From the NCBI GenBank assembly GCA_018223365.1, contig JAGTTP010000002.1, positions 568,501 through 632,500 of the forward strand: DNA of 64,000 nucleotides, in the 5' to 3' direction. The DNA comes from Clostridiaceae bacterium Marseille-Q4145. Its GTDB lineage: Bacteria; Bacillota; Clostridia; Lachnospirales; Lachnospiraceae. The position numbers and the translations under genes are program-made. Shown here piece by piece: positions 50,611 through 59,811 of this stretch (position 1 is the first letter of the stretch; every line of letters begins with the position of its first letter). A model generated the notes under the pieces. It had not been told where the DNA came from, searched no databases, and was given only the letters and a program-made list of their open reading frames with translations.

Positions 50611-51558
50611 TTACAGGTCGATCTGCGCGATCACTGATTTCAAAGCATCTGCACTGGCCTGAAGTTTTTCAGTCTCTTCTTTGTTCATTCGCATGGGAAT
50701 CTTACCGCTGATACCCTTCGGTCCAACCAGCGTCAGTGTACTTAAGCAAACGTCTTCCACGCCATACTCGCCATGCATCATGGAAGATACCGTCACAACG
50801 GTCTCTGAAGATGCCAGTAAGGTCTTGCAAAGCTGACATACCGATCTGGATACCGCATAGAAGGTAGCTCCCTTCTTCGCGATCACGATACCACCGGATT
50901 TTCGTACATATTCGATCATTTCATCTTTATCAATCGGTTTTATATCTTTTCCCATACGCTGAGCAACATTTACATACTCATCTACATGAATGCCGGAAAC
51001 GTATACACCTGTCCAGGGAATAAAAGAAGTATCGCCATGCTCACCAAATACATAAGCATGAATATTTTTTTGAGCCACCTGAAGCTTTTCAGATAATCCA
51101 CAGCGAAGTCTTGCCGTATCAAGAATCGTACCAGAACCAATGATCTGACGTTCAGGCAGACCGGAAATCTTCGTGAATACATAAGTCATGATATCTACCG
51201 GGTTGCTCACAATCACATACAGTGCATTCGGCGCCTCTTTTACGATCTGCGGTGTAATGCTCTTCAGAATGTTCACATTGGTCTGGGCCAGATCAATGCG
51301 GGTTTGCCCCGGCTTTCTAGCGATTCCGGAAGTAATGATCACAATATCAGAATCTTTTGCATCCGGATAATCTCCTGCAATGATAGAGATCGGCTCTCTA
51401 AAGCAGGTACCCTGTTCAATGTCCATGACCTCTCCCTCTGCTTTCTCTCTGTTAATGTCGATCATAACAATTTCTGATGCCAGTTCTTCCTGTGACAGAG
51501 AATATGCAATGGTGGATCCTACACTTCCAGCCCCAATAATGGTAATTTTTCTGCTCAT
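50611..51558 (-). CDS. mdh: Malate dehydrogenase of the LDH/MDH superfamily
   Basis: 315 residues. NAD-binding IIGAGSVGSTIAYSL, catalytic GEHGDTSF. The substrate-specificity loop reads SGIARKPGQTR: Arg stands where lactate dehydrogenases have Gln102. Arg at this place favours oxaloacetate/malate (known from the LDH Q102R conversion). An operon with fumarase and fumarate reductase agrees. Automatic annotation may call it L-lactate dehydrogenase. First gene of the Rex-controlled operon. Confidence 0.8.
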   Translation of the reverse strand: MSRKITIIGAGSVGSTIAYSLSQEELASEIVMIDINREKAEGEVMDIEQGTCFREPISIIAGDYPDAKDSDIVIITSGIARKPGQTRIDLAQTNVNILKSITPQIVKEAPNALYVIVSNPVDIMTYVFTKISGLPERQIIGSGTILDTARLRCGLSEKLQVAQKNIHAYVFGEHGDTSFIPWTGVYVSGIHVDEYVNVAQRMGKDIKPIDKDEMIEYVRKSGGIVIAKKGATFYAVSRSVCQLCKTLLASSETVVTVSSMMHGEYGVEDVCLSTLTLVGPKGISGKIPMRMNKEETEKLQASADALKSVIAQIDL

Positions 51559-51584
51559 ACGGTCTCCTTTCGTCTGCCCTATAC

Positions 51585-51602
51585 TTGTTATTTATTTAAC
51601 AA
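51585..51602. promoter_or_regulatory. Rex operator 1
   Basis: TTGTTATTTATTTAACAA, an 18-bp site with perfect TTGTTA/TAACAA ends, the clostridial Rex pattern. It lies 27 bases upstream of the mdh start codon. Rex leaves DNA when NADH rises. Confidence 0.82.
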
Positions 51603-51640
51603 CTTGATGTAAAAAAAATGTCCGATATCTGATCGGCTCA

Positions 51641-51658
51641 TTGTTAATAAAATAACAT
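51641..51658. promoter_or_regulatory. Rex operator 2
   Basis: TTGTTAATAAAATAACAT, one mismatch from the ideal TTGTTA-N6-TAACAA, 56 bases upstream of the first site. Confidence 0.65.
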
Positions 51659-51723
51659 AACGTTAATTTTTTATCAATAGCAATTTTATACCTTATATAT
51701 GCCTTTTCGTTATATTTTCATGC

Positions 51724-51766
51724 AAAAAAAGAAATCAACCTGCATATTGCTATACAAATTGATTTC
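51724..51766 (-). terminator. Terminator of the ung operon
   Basis: GAAATCAA (51731-51738) pairs with TTGATTTC (51759-51766); on the minus strand a seven-T tract follows. It separates ung from the mdh-fum operon. Confidence 0.78.
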
Positions 51767-51780
51767 CTGTTTTTCATAGT

Positions 51781-52455
51781 TTATCGATTTTCAATCTGCC
51801 AATCAATGGGTTTTAGCCCATGGGCTTTCAGAAATTCATTGGCTTTGCTGAAGTGTTTACATCCAAAAAATCCGCGGTAAGCAGATAAAGGACTGGGATG
51901 CGGTGCCTCCAGAATCAGATGCTTCGGATTATTGAGCATGGACTTTTTCATCTGTGCCGGTCTCCCCCAGAGCATGAATACGATAGGGCGGTCCTGCTCA
52001 TTGAGCACCCGGATAGCCGCATCTGTAAATTCTTCCCAACCGATGCCTCGATGCGAGTTAGCCTGATGGGCACGCACGGTGAGCACCGTATTCAGCAGCA
52101 TAACACCTTCTCTTGCCCATTTTTCCAGATAGCCATTATTGGGAATATAGCATCCACAGTCATCCTGTAATTCCTTGTAAATATTAACCAGCGAAGGCGG
52201 AATCTCCACATCCGGCTTTACAGAAAAGCAAAGTCCATGAGCCTGTCCATTTCCATGATATGGATCCTGCCCAAGAATTACAACCTTCACATCTTTCAAT
52301 GGTGTAAACGCAAATGCATTGAAAATATCATCTGCGGGCGGAAAGATTTGATGAGTGCTATACTCCTCCTTCACGGTTTTATATAATTTCGCATAATACG
52401 GCTTTTTAAATTCCGGACTCAGCGGTTCCAACCAGTCATTGGATATGGCAGACAT
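51781..52455 (-). CDS. ung: Uracil-DNA glycosylase (family 1)
   Basis: 224 residues. Catalytic motif GQDPYHGNGQAHGLCFSV near 65 and C-terminal HPSPLSAYRGFFGCKHF. Removes uracil from DNA to start base-excision repair. Full length. Confidence 0.96.
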   Translation of the reverse strand: MSAISNDWLEPLSPEFKKPYYAKLYKTVKEEYSTHQIFPPADDIFNAFAFTPLKDVKVVILGQDPYHGNGQAHGLCFSVKPDVEIPPSLVNIYKELQDDCGCYIPNNGYLEKWAREGVMLLNTVLTVRAHQANSHRGIGWEEFTDAAIRVLNEQDRPIVFMLWGRPAQMKKSMLNNPKHLILEAPHPSPLSAYRGFFGCKHFSKANEFLKAHGLKPIDWQIENR

Positions 52456-52484
52456 GTTTTTTCCTCCAAATTTTTCTAACTATT

Positions 52485-53246
52485 TTATAAACGTACTGGA
52501 AGTCCGACATCCTGTAAATACTCTTTTACCTGACGAATTTCCAACTCTTTGTAATGGAACAGAGATGCTGCCAGTGCTGCATCTGCCTTTCCATCGGTCA
52601 GTGCTTCCTTAAAATGCTCCAGCGTGCCTGCTCCACCCGATGCAATCACCGGAACCGGCACATGTTCTGCAATCGTTCTGGTCAGTTCAATATCGTAGCC
52701 TGCCTTCGTTCCATCGCAGTCCATGCTTGTCAGCAGAATCTCTCCGGCTCCCAACTCGCAAACCTTCATGGCCCACTCTACCGCATCAAGTCCAACATCC
52801 ACTCTGCCGCCATTTTTGTAAATATTCCATCCGCTTCCGTCTTCTCTTCTCTTGGCATCAATCGCCACAACAACACACTGACTTCCAAATTTATCTGCGG
52901 CTTCGCTGATTAATTCCGGTCTTGCAATCGCTGCGGAATTAACAGAAATCTTATCTGCTCCCTCTCTTAACAGTGCCCGAAAATCCTCAACGGTGCGGAT
53001 ACCGCCGCCTACCGTAAAAGGAATAAATACATTTTCAGCCACTCTGCGGACCATATCCACCACCGTATTTCTTTGATCAGAGGAAGCCGTAATATCCAAA
53101 AAAACCACTTCATCTGCTCCGGCTTTGTCATAAGCTGCTGCAACTGCCACCGGATCTCCGGCATCTCTCAAATTAACGAAATTCACACCCTTTACCACAC
53201 GTCCGTTATTTACATCCAGACAGGGAATAATTCTCTTTGTTAACAT
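52485..53246 (-). CDS. hisF: Imidazole glycerol phosphate synthase, cyclase subunit
   Basis: 253 residues, a TIM barrel with the two phosphate-binding and catalytic regions (IPCLDVNNGRVVKGVNF, Asp11; FTVGGGIR; MDCDGTKAGYD, Asp130; ASGGAGTLEHF). With HisH it makes IGP and AICAR in histidine synthesis. Overall gene order here is hisH-hisF-ung; the rest of the his genes are elsewhere. Confidence 0.97.
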   Translation of the reverse strand: MLTKRIIPCLDVNNGRVVKGVNFVNLRDAGDPVAVAAAYDKAGADEVVFLDITASSDQRNTVVDMVRRVAENVFIPFTVGGGIRTVEDFRALLREGADKISVNSAAIARPELISEAADKFGSQCVVVAIDAKRREDGSGWNIYKNGGRVDVGLDAVEWAMKVCELGAGEILLTSMDCDGTKAGYDIELTRTIAEHVPVPVIASGGAGTLEHFKEALTDGKADAALAASLFHYKELEIRQVKEYLQDVGLPVRL

Positions 53247-53258
53247 GGGGCATTCCTC

Positions 53259-53867
53259 CTATGAAAGCTCTGCGAAATTTTTCAGTATCTGAAGTCCAAG
53301 ATCACCGCTCTTCTCCGGATGGAACTGACAGGCAAACACATTATCCTTCTCTACAGAAGCATGAATCTTCACACTATACTCTGTTGTTGCCTTCACGGTT
53401 TCCTCTTCTTCCGCTTTTAGATAGTAAGAATGTACAAAATAAACATACGGATTTTGTTCAATTCCACGAAACAGTCTGCCGTCATTCTGTAAATGAAGGG
53501 AATTCCAACCCATATGCGGGATTTTTAATCCTTCCTGCTCCGGAATTTTTAAAATCTTTCCCTTTAAAATTCCGAGACCTTCTACGCCAGGAGTCTCTTC
53601 ACTGGACTCATACAGAAGCTGCAGTCCCAGACAGATTCCAAGAAATGGCTTTTTTTCCGCTACCACGTCCTTGATAACCTTTACCAGATTATACTCCCGA
53701 AGATGTGCCATAGCATCTCCAAAAGAACCAACTCCAGGCAAAATCACCTTGTCTGCATTCATAATTCGTTCCCGGTCTCTGGTAATCCATACTTCCTGAC
53801 CTAGCTTTGCCATTGCCTTTTCCACACTTCGGATATTGCCTGCATCATAGTCAATAATCGCAATCAT
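53259..53867 (-). CDS. hisH: Imidazole glycerol phosphate synthase, glutaminase subunit
   Basis: 202 residues, class I glutamine amidotransferase: GVGSFGDAM, nucleophile Cys in FLGICLGLQLLYESS, and the His/Glu pair in CQFHPEKSGDLG. Supplies ammonia to HisF. Confidence 0.97.
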   Translation of the reverse strand: MIAIIDYDAGNIRSVEKAMAKLGQEVWITRDRERIMNADKVILPGVGSFGDAMAHLREYNLVKVIKDVVAEKKPFLGICLGLQLLYESSEETPGVEGLGILKGKILKIPEQEGLKIPHMGWNSLHLQNDGRLFRGIEQNPYVYFVHSYYLKAEEEETVKATTEYSVKIHASVEKDNVFACQFHPEKSGDLGLQILKNFAELS

Positions 53868-53891
53868 CGTGTGTCCTCCTCATCTGTCATT

Positions 53892-54386
53892 TTATTTTGC
53901 AAAAAGAGTTACAGGATTTTCTTTTACTGCGATTCCTCGATCTGCAATCTCTGCAGAAAGCTGCGGAAACTTTTCACTGACACGGATATAACGTGCTTTT
54001 TGATTAAAATATACGGTCTTTTCAAATGGGAAACGAATCAGCTGCGGATGTGCAAAACCGACACCCAATTCCAACACGCATAATTTCTGATTCAGCGTAA
54101 AGGACAGCCAATGGAGATATTTATCCCAACTTTCCTGATTATCCGGTTCTTCCACCGGTGCCGTAATCTGCTCTTTTAGAATTCCTGCTTTTTCCAGTCC
54201 TTCCCGGTCTTTTAGTGTTACAATAAAATAGTCTTTATGTTTCAGAAGTTCAGTCAATGCCTCATAAAATCCGGTCAAATCACCAGTCAGTTCTTCTCCC
54301 AAACCGATCAGCACAAGACTGGCATCTTTTACTTCTTCTTTGATCTCTTCGTATGTCACGGTTCTCTTTATCTCCTGTTGATACAT
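53892..54386 (-). CDS. SIR2-like (C-terminal half) hypothetical protein
   Basis: 164 residues. The end (LELGVGFAHPQLIRFPFEKT ... ADRGIAVKENP) resembles the C-terminal part of SIR2-family NAD-binding domains found in Lachnospiraceae. The N-terminal GAGxS NAD motif and catalytic His are missing, so deacetylase activity is unlikely. Upstream of hisH in the same direction. Confidence 0.55.
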   Translation of the reverse strand: MYQQEIKRTVTYEEIKEEVKDASLVLIGLGEELTGDLTGFYEALTELLKHKDYFIVTLKDREGLEKAGILKEQITAPVEEPDNQESWDKYLHWLSFTLNQKLCVLELGVGFAHPQLIRFPFEKTVYFNQKARYIRVSEKFPQLSAEIADRGIAVKENPVTLFAK

Positions 54387-54437
54387 TTATTTTTTTAGTA
54401 TAACACGGACTTGGTTCCTTGACCACCCGGTTTTATA

Positions 54438-54468
54438 CAAAAAAGAGCCCCGGAAATTGTTCCGAGGC
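54438..54468 (-). terminator. Terminator of the SH3-repeat gene
   Basis: GCCCCGGAA (54447-54455) pairs with TTCCGAGGC (54460-54468), with one wobble on RNA; a T-tract follows on the minus strand. Confidence 0.85.
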
Positions 54469-54487
54469 TGTTCTTGTTATTTCATTT

Positions 54488-55855
54488 CTAATTGAGCAGG
54501 TCAGACCGGATGTATCCGGTAGCGGATGTCCCATTGTATGTGAAGGAAATTTTGCTCCATTTCTTACCGTCTGCTCCGGTATTTTCCGATACAACACTGA
54601 CCTGGGTTCCAGAAGGCAGCTTGGCTGCAATTCCTGCAGTTGTCGTTGCCGCTGCTCTGACATTTGCCACAGCCGGACGCACCTTCATGGCTTTTCCAGA
54701 ACTCTGGGAAGCATTGTTCTGTGTCTGTGACGTAGATGATGTATTGGAAGAGTTCTGGCTCTTAGACAGTACATCAGAATGGACATAGCCATGAACGGTC
54801 TGTCCATTCATAGTGAAGGAAATCTTCGTCCACTGTTTTCCGTCATCGCCTTTTTTCTCTTTCTTATATTTTACCTTGTCACCCTGCAGAAGATTAGCTA
54901 CTACACTGTCAGAATCAGAAGCGGTCTTCCGAACCCGTACTGCTGATACATTCACATAGCGATAATCTGTATCATCGCTGGAAGTACCGGTATTTGTTCC
55001 GGCTGCAGAGCTGTCCTTTGTCAGATATTCTGCACTCACATATCCCTGATATTCCGTACCATTGATAGTAAATGATATCTTGATCCAGGGCTTTCCGTCA
55101 CTTCCTTTTTTTTCTTTAATATAAGATCCTTTATCACCCTTCAAAAGATTGGCCACTACAGTCTCTGAAGTAGATGGCTGCTTTCTCACACGGACTGCAG
55201 TTGCCGTCACATAAAGAGTATCTCCCTCTTTATAAGACGTACTGCTGGTGTTGTTCGCATTTGTATTATCAGTTGCAGTACCGGCGGGCTGATCCTTTGT
55301 CAGAAGATCGGCACGGATATATCCCTGTACTTTAGATCCTTTGAACGTGCAGGATACTTTCATCCACTCCTTGCCATCGTCACCCGTTTTAGATTTTTTC
55401 GGGTGTACTTCGCTTCCTTTCGTCAGACCTGCTACCACTTCACCATTTAAAGATGCACGGTCTCTTACCCGCACGGAAGATGCTTTTACATATAATTTGT
55501 CTGCATCCACCAGCTTAGATGTACTGCTGCTCGAAGATGTGGTATTGGATGTATCTCCTGCCACATTCAAAAGATCCGCACGCACGTAACCTTTTTTATT
55601 TGCTCCATTATAGGTACAGGAAATCTGATACCATTTGAGGCCATCGGTTCCTTTCGTGTCTGACTGGATCGTCACCTTAGTTCCCTGCGATAACTTACAT
55701 ACAATGGAGGATGAAGTTGACGCACTGGAACGTACATTCAATACTCTGTTTTTTACGGTTCCGCTGCCTGCTGCCATACTCTGAAATACCGGCACAGTCA
55801 ATAGGATACATAAAAGTCCCAGCAGAAACCAGCTTTTTCTTATTCTCATTTTCAT
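54488..55855 (-). CDS. Secreted protein with five bacterial SH3 repeats
   Basis: 455 residues from ATG 55855 (GGAGGGG upstream). Sec signal peptide (WFLLGLLCILLTVPVFQSMA). Five SH3b domains of about 65 residues follow (each has xVRxxxS..., DGKxWxKISFT, GYIRxDLL), separated by Ser/Thr/Asn linkers. SH3b repeats bind peptidoglycan. No catalytic domain, so a wall-binding or signalling role is likely. Confidence 0.88.
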   Translation of the reverse strand: MKMRIRKSWFLLGLLCILLTVPVFQSMAAGSGTVKNRVLNVRSSASTSSSIVCKLSQGTKVTIQSDTKGTDGLKWYQISCTYNGANKKGYVRADLLNVAGDTSNTTSSSSSTSKLVDADKLYVKASSVRVRDRASLNGEVVAGLTKGSEVHPKKSKTGDDGKEWMKVSCTFKGSKVQGYIRADLLTKDQPAGTATDNTNANNTSSTSYKEGDTLYVTATAVRVRKQPSTSETVVANLLKGDKGSYIKEKKGSDGKPWIKISFTINGTEYQGYVSAEYLTKDSSAAGTNTGTSSDDTDYRYVNVSAVRVRKTASDSDSVVANLLQGDKVKYKKEKKGDDGKQWTKISFTMNGQTVHGYVHSDVLSKSQNSSNTSSTSQTQNNASQSSGKAMKVRPAVANVRAAATTTAGIAAKLPSGTQVSVVSENTGADGKKWSKISFTYNGTSATGYIRSDLLN

Positions 55856-55953
55856 AACGTTCCCCTCCGTTACTATTCTATCAGTAGTCTTAGGATAGAA
55901 CATATCTTCGATTTGGGCAAGCGTTTTTCAGAAAATTAAGAAATATTCAGAAA

Positions 55954-56735
55954 TTAAAATTTCCGTTTTCTTCGCAGCATCGTTGTAAGCGCTGCCAGTG
56001 AAATCAGGAATAATACGCCATATCCTGTTACCTGCGTCTGATCGCCGGTTGCAGCTGCAGATACGCCATTGGCTGCAGCTGTTGTTTCTGCTGCTGCCGT
56101 TTCAGCCTCATTTGCAGACGATCCGGATTTATGGTGTTTCTTCTTATCTGTTTTTGACGCTGTCTTCGTCACATCTTTATAAGCAACTGCATAATCAGAG
56201 AACTTGTCTGACTCAAATTTATAAGTTTTCGTATCTGCCAGATAGGTTCCATCGATGATTTCCACAGTTCCCTCATGGTTCCGTAACAGTCGATAAGTAC
56301 GGTCCGTATTTTTATTGGCAGCTGCCAGACTCTCGGATACCTGGATAGCCAGTGCAATTTTTTCTCCTGTCTCATGTACCGGCTGTGCTTCTCCACGGCT
56401 GCCGTTGACAATCAGATATTTATAAATACTGATGTCCAGATACTGGCCAATGGTATAATCGCCTGCTGCCTTCTGAAATTGTGCTTTCGATGACTCACTG
56501 ATGCTGGACGTAATCTCCTTTACAGTAAATACCAGTTCCATAGAAGCTCCATTTACCAACTGTACCAGTTCTTCCGATGTGATGGTTCCATTTTTCATCA
56601 GCATTTTGAGAAGTTCTGTTTCACTGACATCTGCCGTTACGGAACCAATGCCTTCCCCTGCTTCTGTCTTCAGGCTCACGCTGCCTTTTCCAAGTTCCAG
56701 AGTCTCTCGGCTACTGCCGGAATAACTGTAAATAC
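55954..56735 (-). pseudogene. C-terminal part of frameshifted surface protein
   Basis: This frame contains ETLELGKGSVSLKTEAG and continues to a C-terminal anchor (TGDQTQVTG, hydrophobic helix, RRKRKF). Upstream codons to about 56735 continue the sense of the preceding gene, whose own frame ends at 56676. So the two are halves of one protein split by a frameshift near 56720-56735. The sorting signal lacks a clear LPxTG. Independent translation from GTG 56679 (GTGA overlap) is possible but less likely. Confidence 0.7.
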
Positions 56736-59700
56736 ACCTTTTTCAAATGTCAGATCATAATTCGGATTGGCATTCTCTTTCTGTTCCGCAGTGATCTCAT
56801 AGGTTCCCACTTTGTCACCAGCAGCTCTCTTTACTGTAATCTCTTTCAGGCTGTCACCAGGAATCAGTCCTTCTGCAGTCCAGGTAAGTTCCGGATCTTC
56901 TGCACCGTGAACCTTATATGCGCTGTCCGGAGTTACCGTAGCTTTCTTCGGAAGAATCGTTACTTCCAAATGCTGTGCTTCCGTTTCTCCATGTTTCTCT
57001 CCCATATAGGCTTTATAAGAAATCGTATAAGTACCTGCAACAGATGCCGTTGGCAGTTCTTCCTGCCATTCGCCATCATTTACCTTGTACATCATGGTTC
57101 CTTCTACAGTCGGCTGCTGTGTTATCAAAGCCTGGGCCTTGCCATTGTAAATTAAGCCTGACACTGCTTCCGGAACAGTTACCGGATGATGGCTGACAGT
57201 CAGTTGATAGCTTACCTGGGTTTCCTTGTAAAACTCTGTCTCTTTTGCTTTTATAATAATCTGCACAATTCCAGGCTTATGTGCGGTGATGACTCCTGTG
57301 ACTGCATCTACAGATGCAATTTCCGGATCGCTACTCTCGTAAGAAATTGTCGTTTCTGCCTTTGCTTCGCGCGCTTCCAGAGTATCATTACAGTATGCTG
57401 TTCTGTCAGAACAATCTGTATTGATCGTCTGATCCAGAAGCGTTACTTCCGGATACACGATGGTAAATGTAAATGAATCTCCATCTTCACTTGCACCTTG
57501 TCCTTCCTTCACCAAAATCTTTGCAAAATTGTTTAAATATTCTTCCGTATAATTTGGAAAAGTATTTAAATCTTTCCAGGAATAAACCTTCATAGCATCC
57601 GGCTGGAACTGATTGTCAAAAAAGTAGTCTGGCGCATAAACATCATATAAATGAATCGTCACTGTCAGTTCCGGTGTATCACCTGCAGTCCATTTTTTAT
57701 TTTCCTTATCCGCATATCCGCTCCAAACAGACGATTTACTCAAATATTTAGAACCATTTGCCCGAAAATATTCTTTCATATCTACTTCCTGCTGCAGCGC
57801 CGGTTCCTTTCCTACCGCTATAGTTCCATCGGCTGTCACACGCTCTGCAACGCTGATATAAGTTCCATTATATGCTTTGTAAATTTTCAACCTGAATTGA
57901 TCATTCTTTGAATCCGTCAACTGCAGTTTCTTAAGTGCATCTGTCTCTGTACCTTCTTTTACCTCCAGTACATAACCCCACTTTTCTGGGTTTTCTATAT
58001 TGAATTGAAGTGTTCCTTCTCCAGTGAGCGTTCCCTCTACAAGACTTGGACTATTTTTTACAGGAGTAATTGTATTCTCACCGATTAATGTCAAATTCTT
58101 CGTGTAGACTCTGCCTTCAATACTTGTATTCGTAAGTGTCAGATTTTCCACATTATTAACCGAATCATACAACTCTGAATTTTCTAATTCTATATTTTTT
58201 ATTGGCTTAGATTTATCCTGAATCGTTCCCTTACAGTTCTTCACCACCAATTTCCCATCATAGGATGTGGAATAATCGCTCAAAGCAAACCTATTTAGTG
58301 TAAGATTTTCCAGCGTAACTGTGACATCGGCACTGTCCTCGCCAATCCAAGAATAATCGGTCTGTCCAAGGCTGTAAGTCTCTCCATCCTGACTTTTTAC
58401 TGTGGCGCTTTTCTTAAATTCAGCACTTCCAGTATAATCACTCAATAAAATGATGGTTCCATTTGCTTTGATATTTTCTGCTGCTTTTCTCAAACTCTTT
58501 AAAGGAGCTGCTTTTTCATTTCCAATATAATCATTGCTTCCCATCGTCTGGTCTACATAAAGAATGTCGTATTCTTTTGGAGCTACCTCACCTGTTGCAT
58601 CGATACTTCCATTTGATCCATCCAGCCGTTGCATTTTATAGCCGGTCTGCATAGACAAAGTAAGTTTCAACGCTCCAGATTTTGTTAATGTTGGATTTGC
58701 TGCACCGTTATAGATTTCATACGAATTTTTATATATCCATTTAAATTTAAATACTTTAGCCAGCTCTACTCCATCAATCAAATTTTCTACCATTGGTGTA
58801 ATGGTCTGTCCTACTTCCATATTAGAAGGTAATGAAACGGTTGCCTCTTTATTCAAGTCATCTAAGATGTTAATACAATAATCAGTACCTGCCTTTTTTC
58901 CTTCTAACATGGCAGCTGATACTTTTCCATAACTGATATAGGTTTCTTTCATGGCTATAAATTGTCCAGAGCCGGACATTTCTGCAGTCCAAAAACACTC
59001 TCCATTTCCTGATACCCTCACCGTTCCATTGTTAGTAACAATTCCCTTAACAACAGCCTTTGACAGATAAGCATAAGGCTTTACTTCAAACTTTCCGCCA
59101 GCTTCTATCGTCAGTCCGCCAGTTTCAAATGTTTTTTGATAAACACTCCATGTAAACGTTGCATCCGCTTTAACTACAATTGCTTTATCTGTCTCAATGC
59201 TATCCGTATATCGAATGCTTCCACTAATATAAATTTTGTCTACATTATTATCATTCAAAGCATTTGCTAATTCTTTATCCGTAGTAACTGTTTGTTCTTT
59301 CTCCTCTGCCAACAACGCAATCACATTTTCGCCCACCGGCTCTGCTGCAAGTGTACTTATAGCCGCTTCCTCTGCTTCCGCAGTCTCAACGTTCTCCGTC
59401 CCTGGTACTGTCTGCTCCGACGCTGTTGGATCTTCCGTCACAGATGCTTCTTCCGGAGTTATTGTGTCTTCTGTTTCCTCCTCCACAGTTGCTTCTTCGT
59501 CTGCTGCTTCTCCCGGTTCTTCCAGATCCGCATCCGGATTCTCTGAATCGGTTTCCTCCGGTGTTACGATTTCTTCCGTTGTTTCCGCCGCGTCAGATTT
59601 TTCTTTCGATTCTGTCTGTTCAGACTGTTCTTCCTCCGACACTTCTTCCTCCGAAACTTCCGGTTCTACGCTCTCTGCTTCTGTCTCTTCCGCCACCTCT

Positions 59701-59801
59701 TCCTGCACAAAAGGCTCCTCGCCCTCTGCTCGAACCGCGCCAGGCAACGCGTTGAACACCAGACAACATGCAATTCCAAGACTCAATATTCGTTTCTTCA
59801 T
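56676..59801 (-). CDS. Large cell-surface protein, N-terminal part (frameshifted)
   Basis: 1041 residues. Sec signal peptide (LSLGIACCLVFNALPGAVRA), a Glu/Thr-rich acidic stalk (about 27-150), a long beta-rich region resembling pectate-lyase-like adhesins (ENLTLNRFALSDYS), a BIG2/Ig-like domain (SSDPEIASVDAVTGVITAHK, near 840) and an MBG-type domain near the end (KKATVTPDSAYKVHGAEDPE). The last ~18 residues before the stop are out of frame with the true C-terminus encoded by the next feature. Probably an adhesin; inactive or switched off as sequenced. Confidence 0.78.
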   Translation of the reverse strand: MKKRILSLGIACCLVFNALPGAVRAEGEEPFVQEEVAEETEAESVEPEVSEEEVSEEEQSEQTESKEKSDAAETTEEIVTPEETDSENPDADLEEPGEAADEEATVEEETEDTITPEEASVTEDPTASEQTVPGTENVETAEAEEAAISTLAAEPVGENVIALLAEEKEQTVTTDKELANALNDNNVDKIYISGSIRYTDSIETDKAIVVKADATFTWSVYQKTFETGGLTIEAGGKFEVKPYAYLSKAVVKGIVTNNGTVRVSGNGECFWTAEMSGSGQFIAMKETYISYGKVSAAMLEGKKAGTDYCINILDDLNKEATVSLPSNMEVGQTITPMVENLIDGVELAKVFKFKWIYKNSYEIYNGAANPTLTKSGALKLTLSMQTGYKMQRLDGSNGSIDATGEVAPKEYDILYVDQTMGSNDYIGNEKAAPLKSLRKAAENIKANGTIILLSDYTGSAEFKKSATVKSQDGETYSLGQTDYSWIGEDSADVTVTLENLTLNRFALSDYSTSYDGKLVVKNCKGTIQDKSKPIKNIELENSELYDSVNNVENLTLTNTSIEGRVYTKNLTLIGENTITPVKNSPSLVEGTLTGEGTLQFNIENPEKWGYVLEVKEGTETDALKKLQLTDSKNDQFRLKIYKAYNGTYISVAERVTADGTIAVGKEPALQQEVDMKEYFRANGSKYLSKSSVWSGYADKENKKWTAGDTPELTVTIHLYDVYAPDYFFDNQFQPDAMKVYSWKDLNTFPNYTEEYLNNFAKILVKEGQGASEDGDSFTFTIVYPEVTLLDQTINTDCSDRTAYCNDTLEAREAKAETTISYESSDPEIASVDAVTGVITAHKPGIVQIIIKAKETEFYKETQVSYQLTVSHHPVTVPEAVSGLIYNGKAQALITQQPTVEGTMMYKVNDGEWQEELPTASVAGTYTISYKAYMGEKHGETEAQHLEVTILPKKATVTPDSAYKVHGAEDPELTWTAEGLIPGDSLKEITVKRAAGDKVGTYEITAEQKENANPNYDLTFEKGVFTVIPAVAERLWNLEKAA

Positions 59802-59811
59802 TGGTTCCCTC

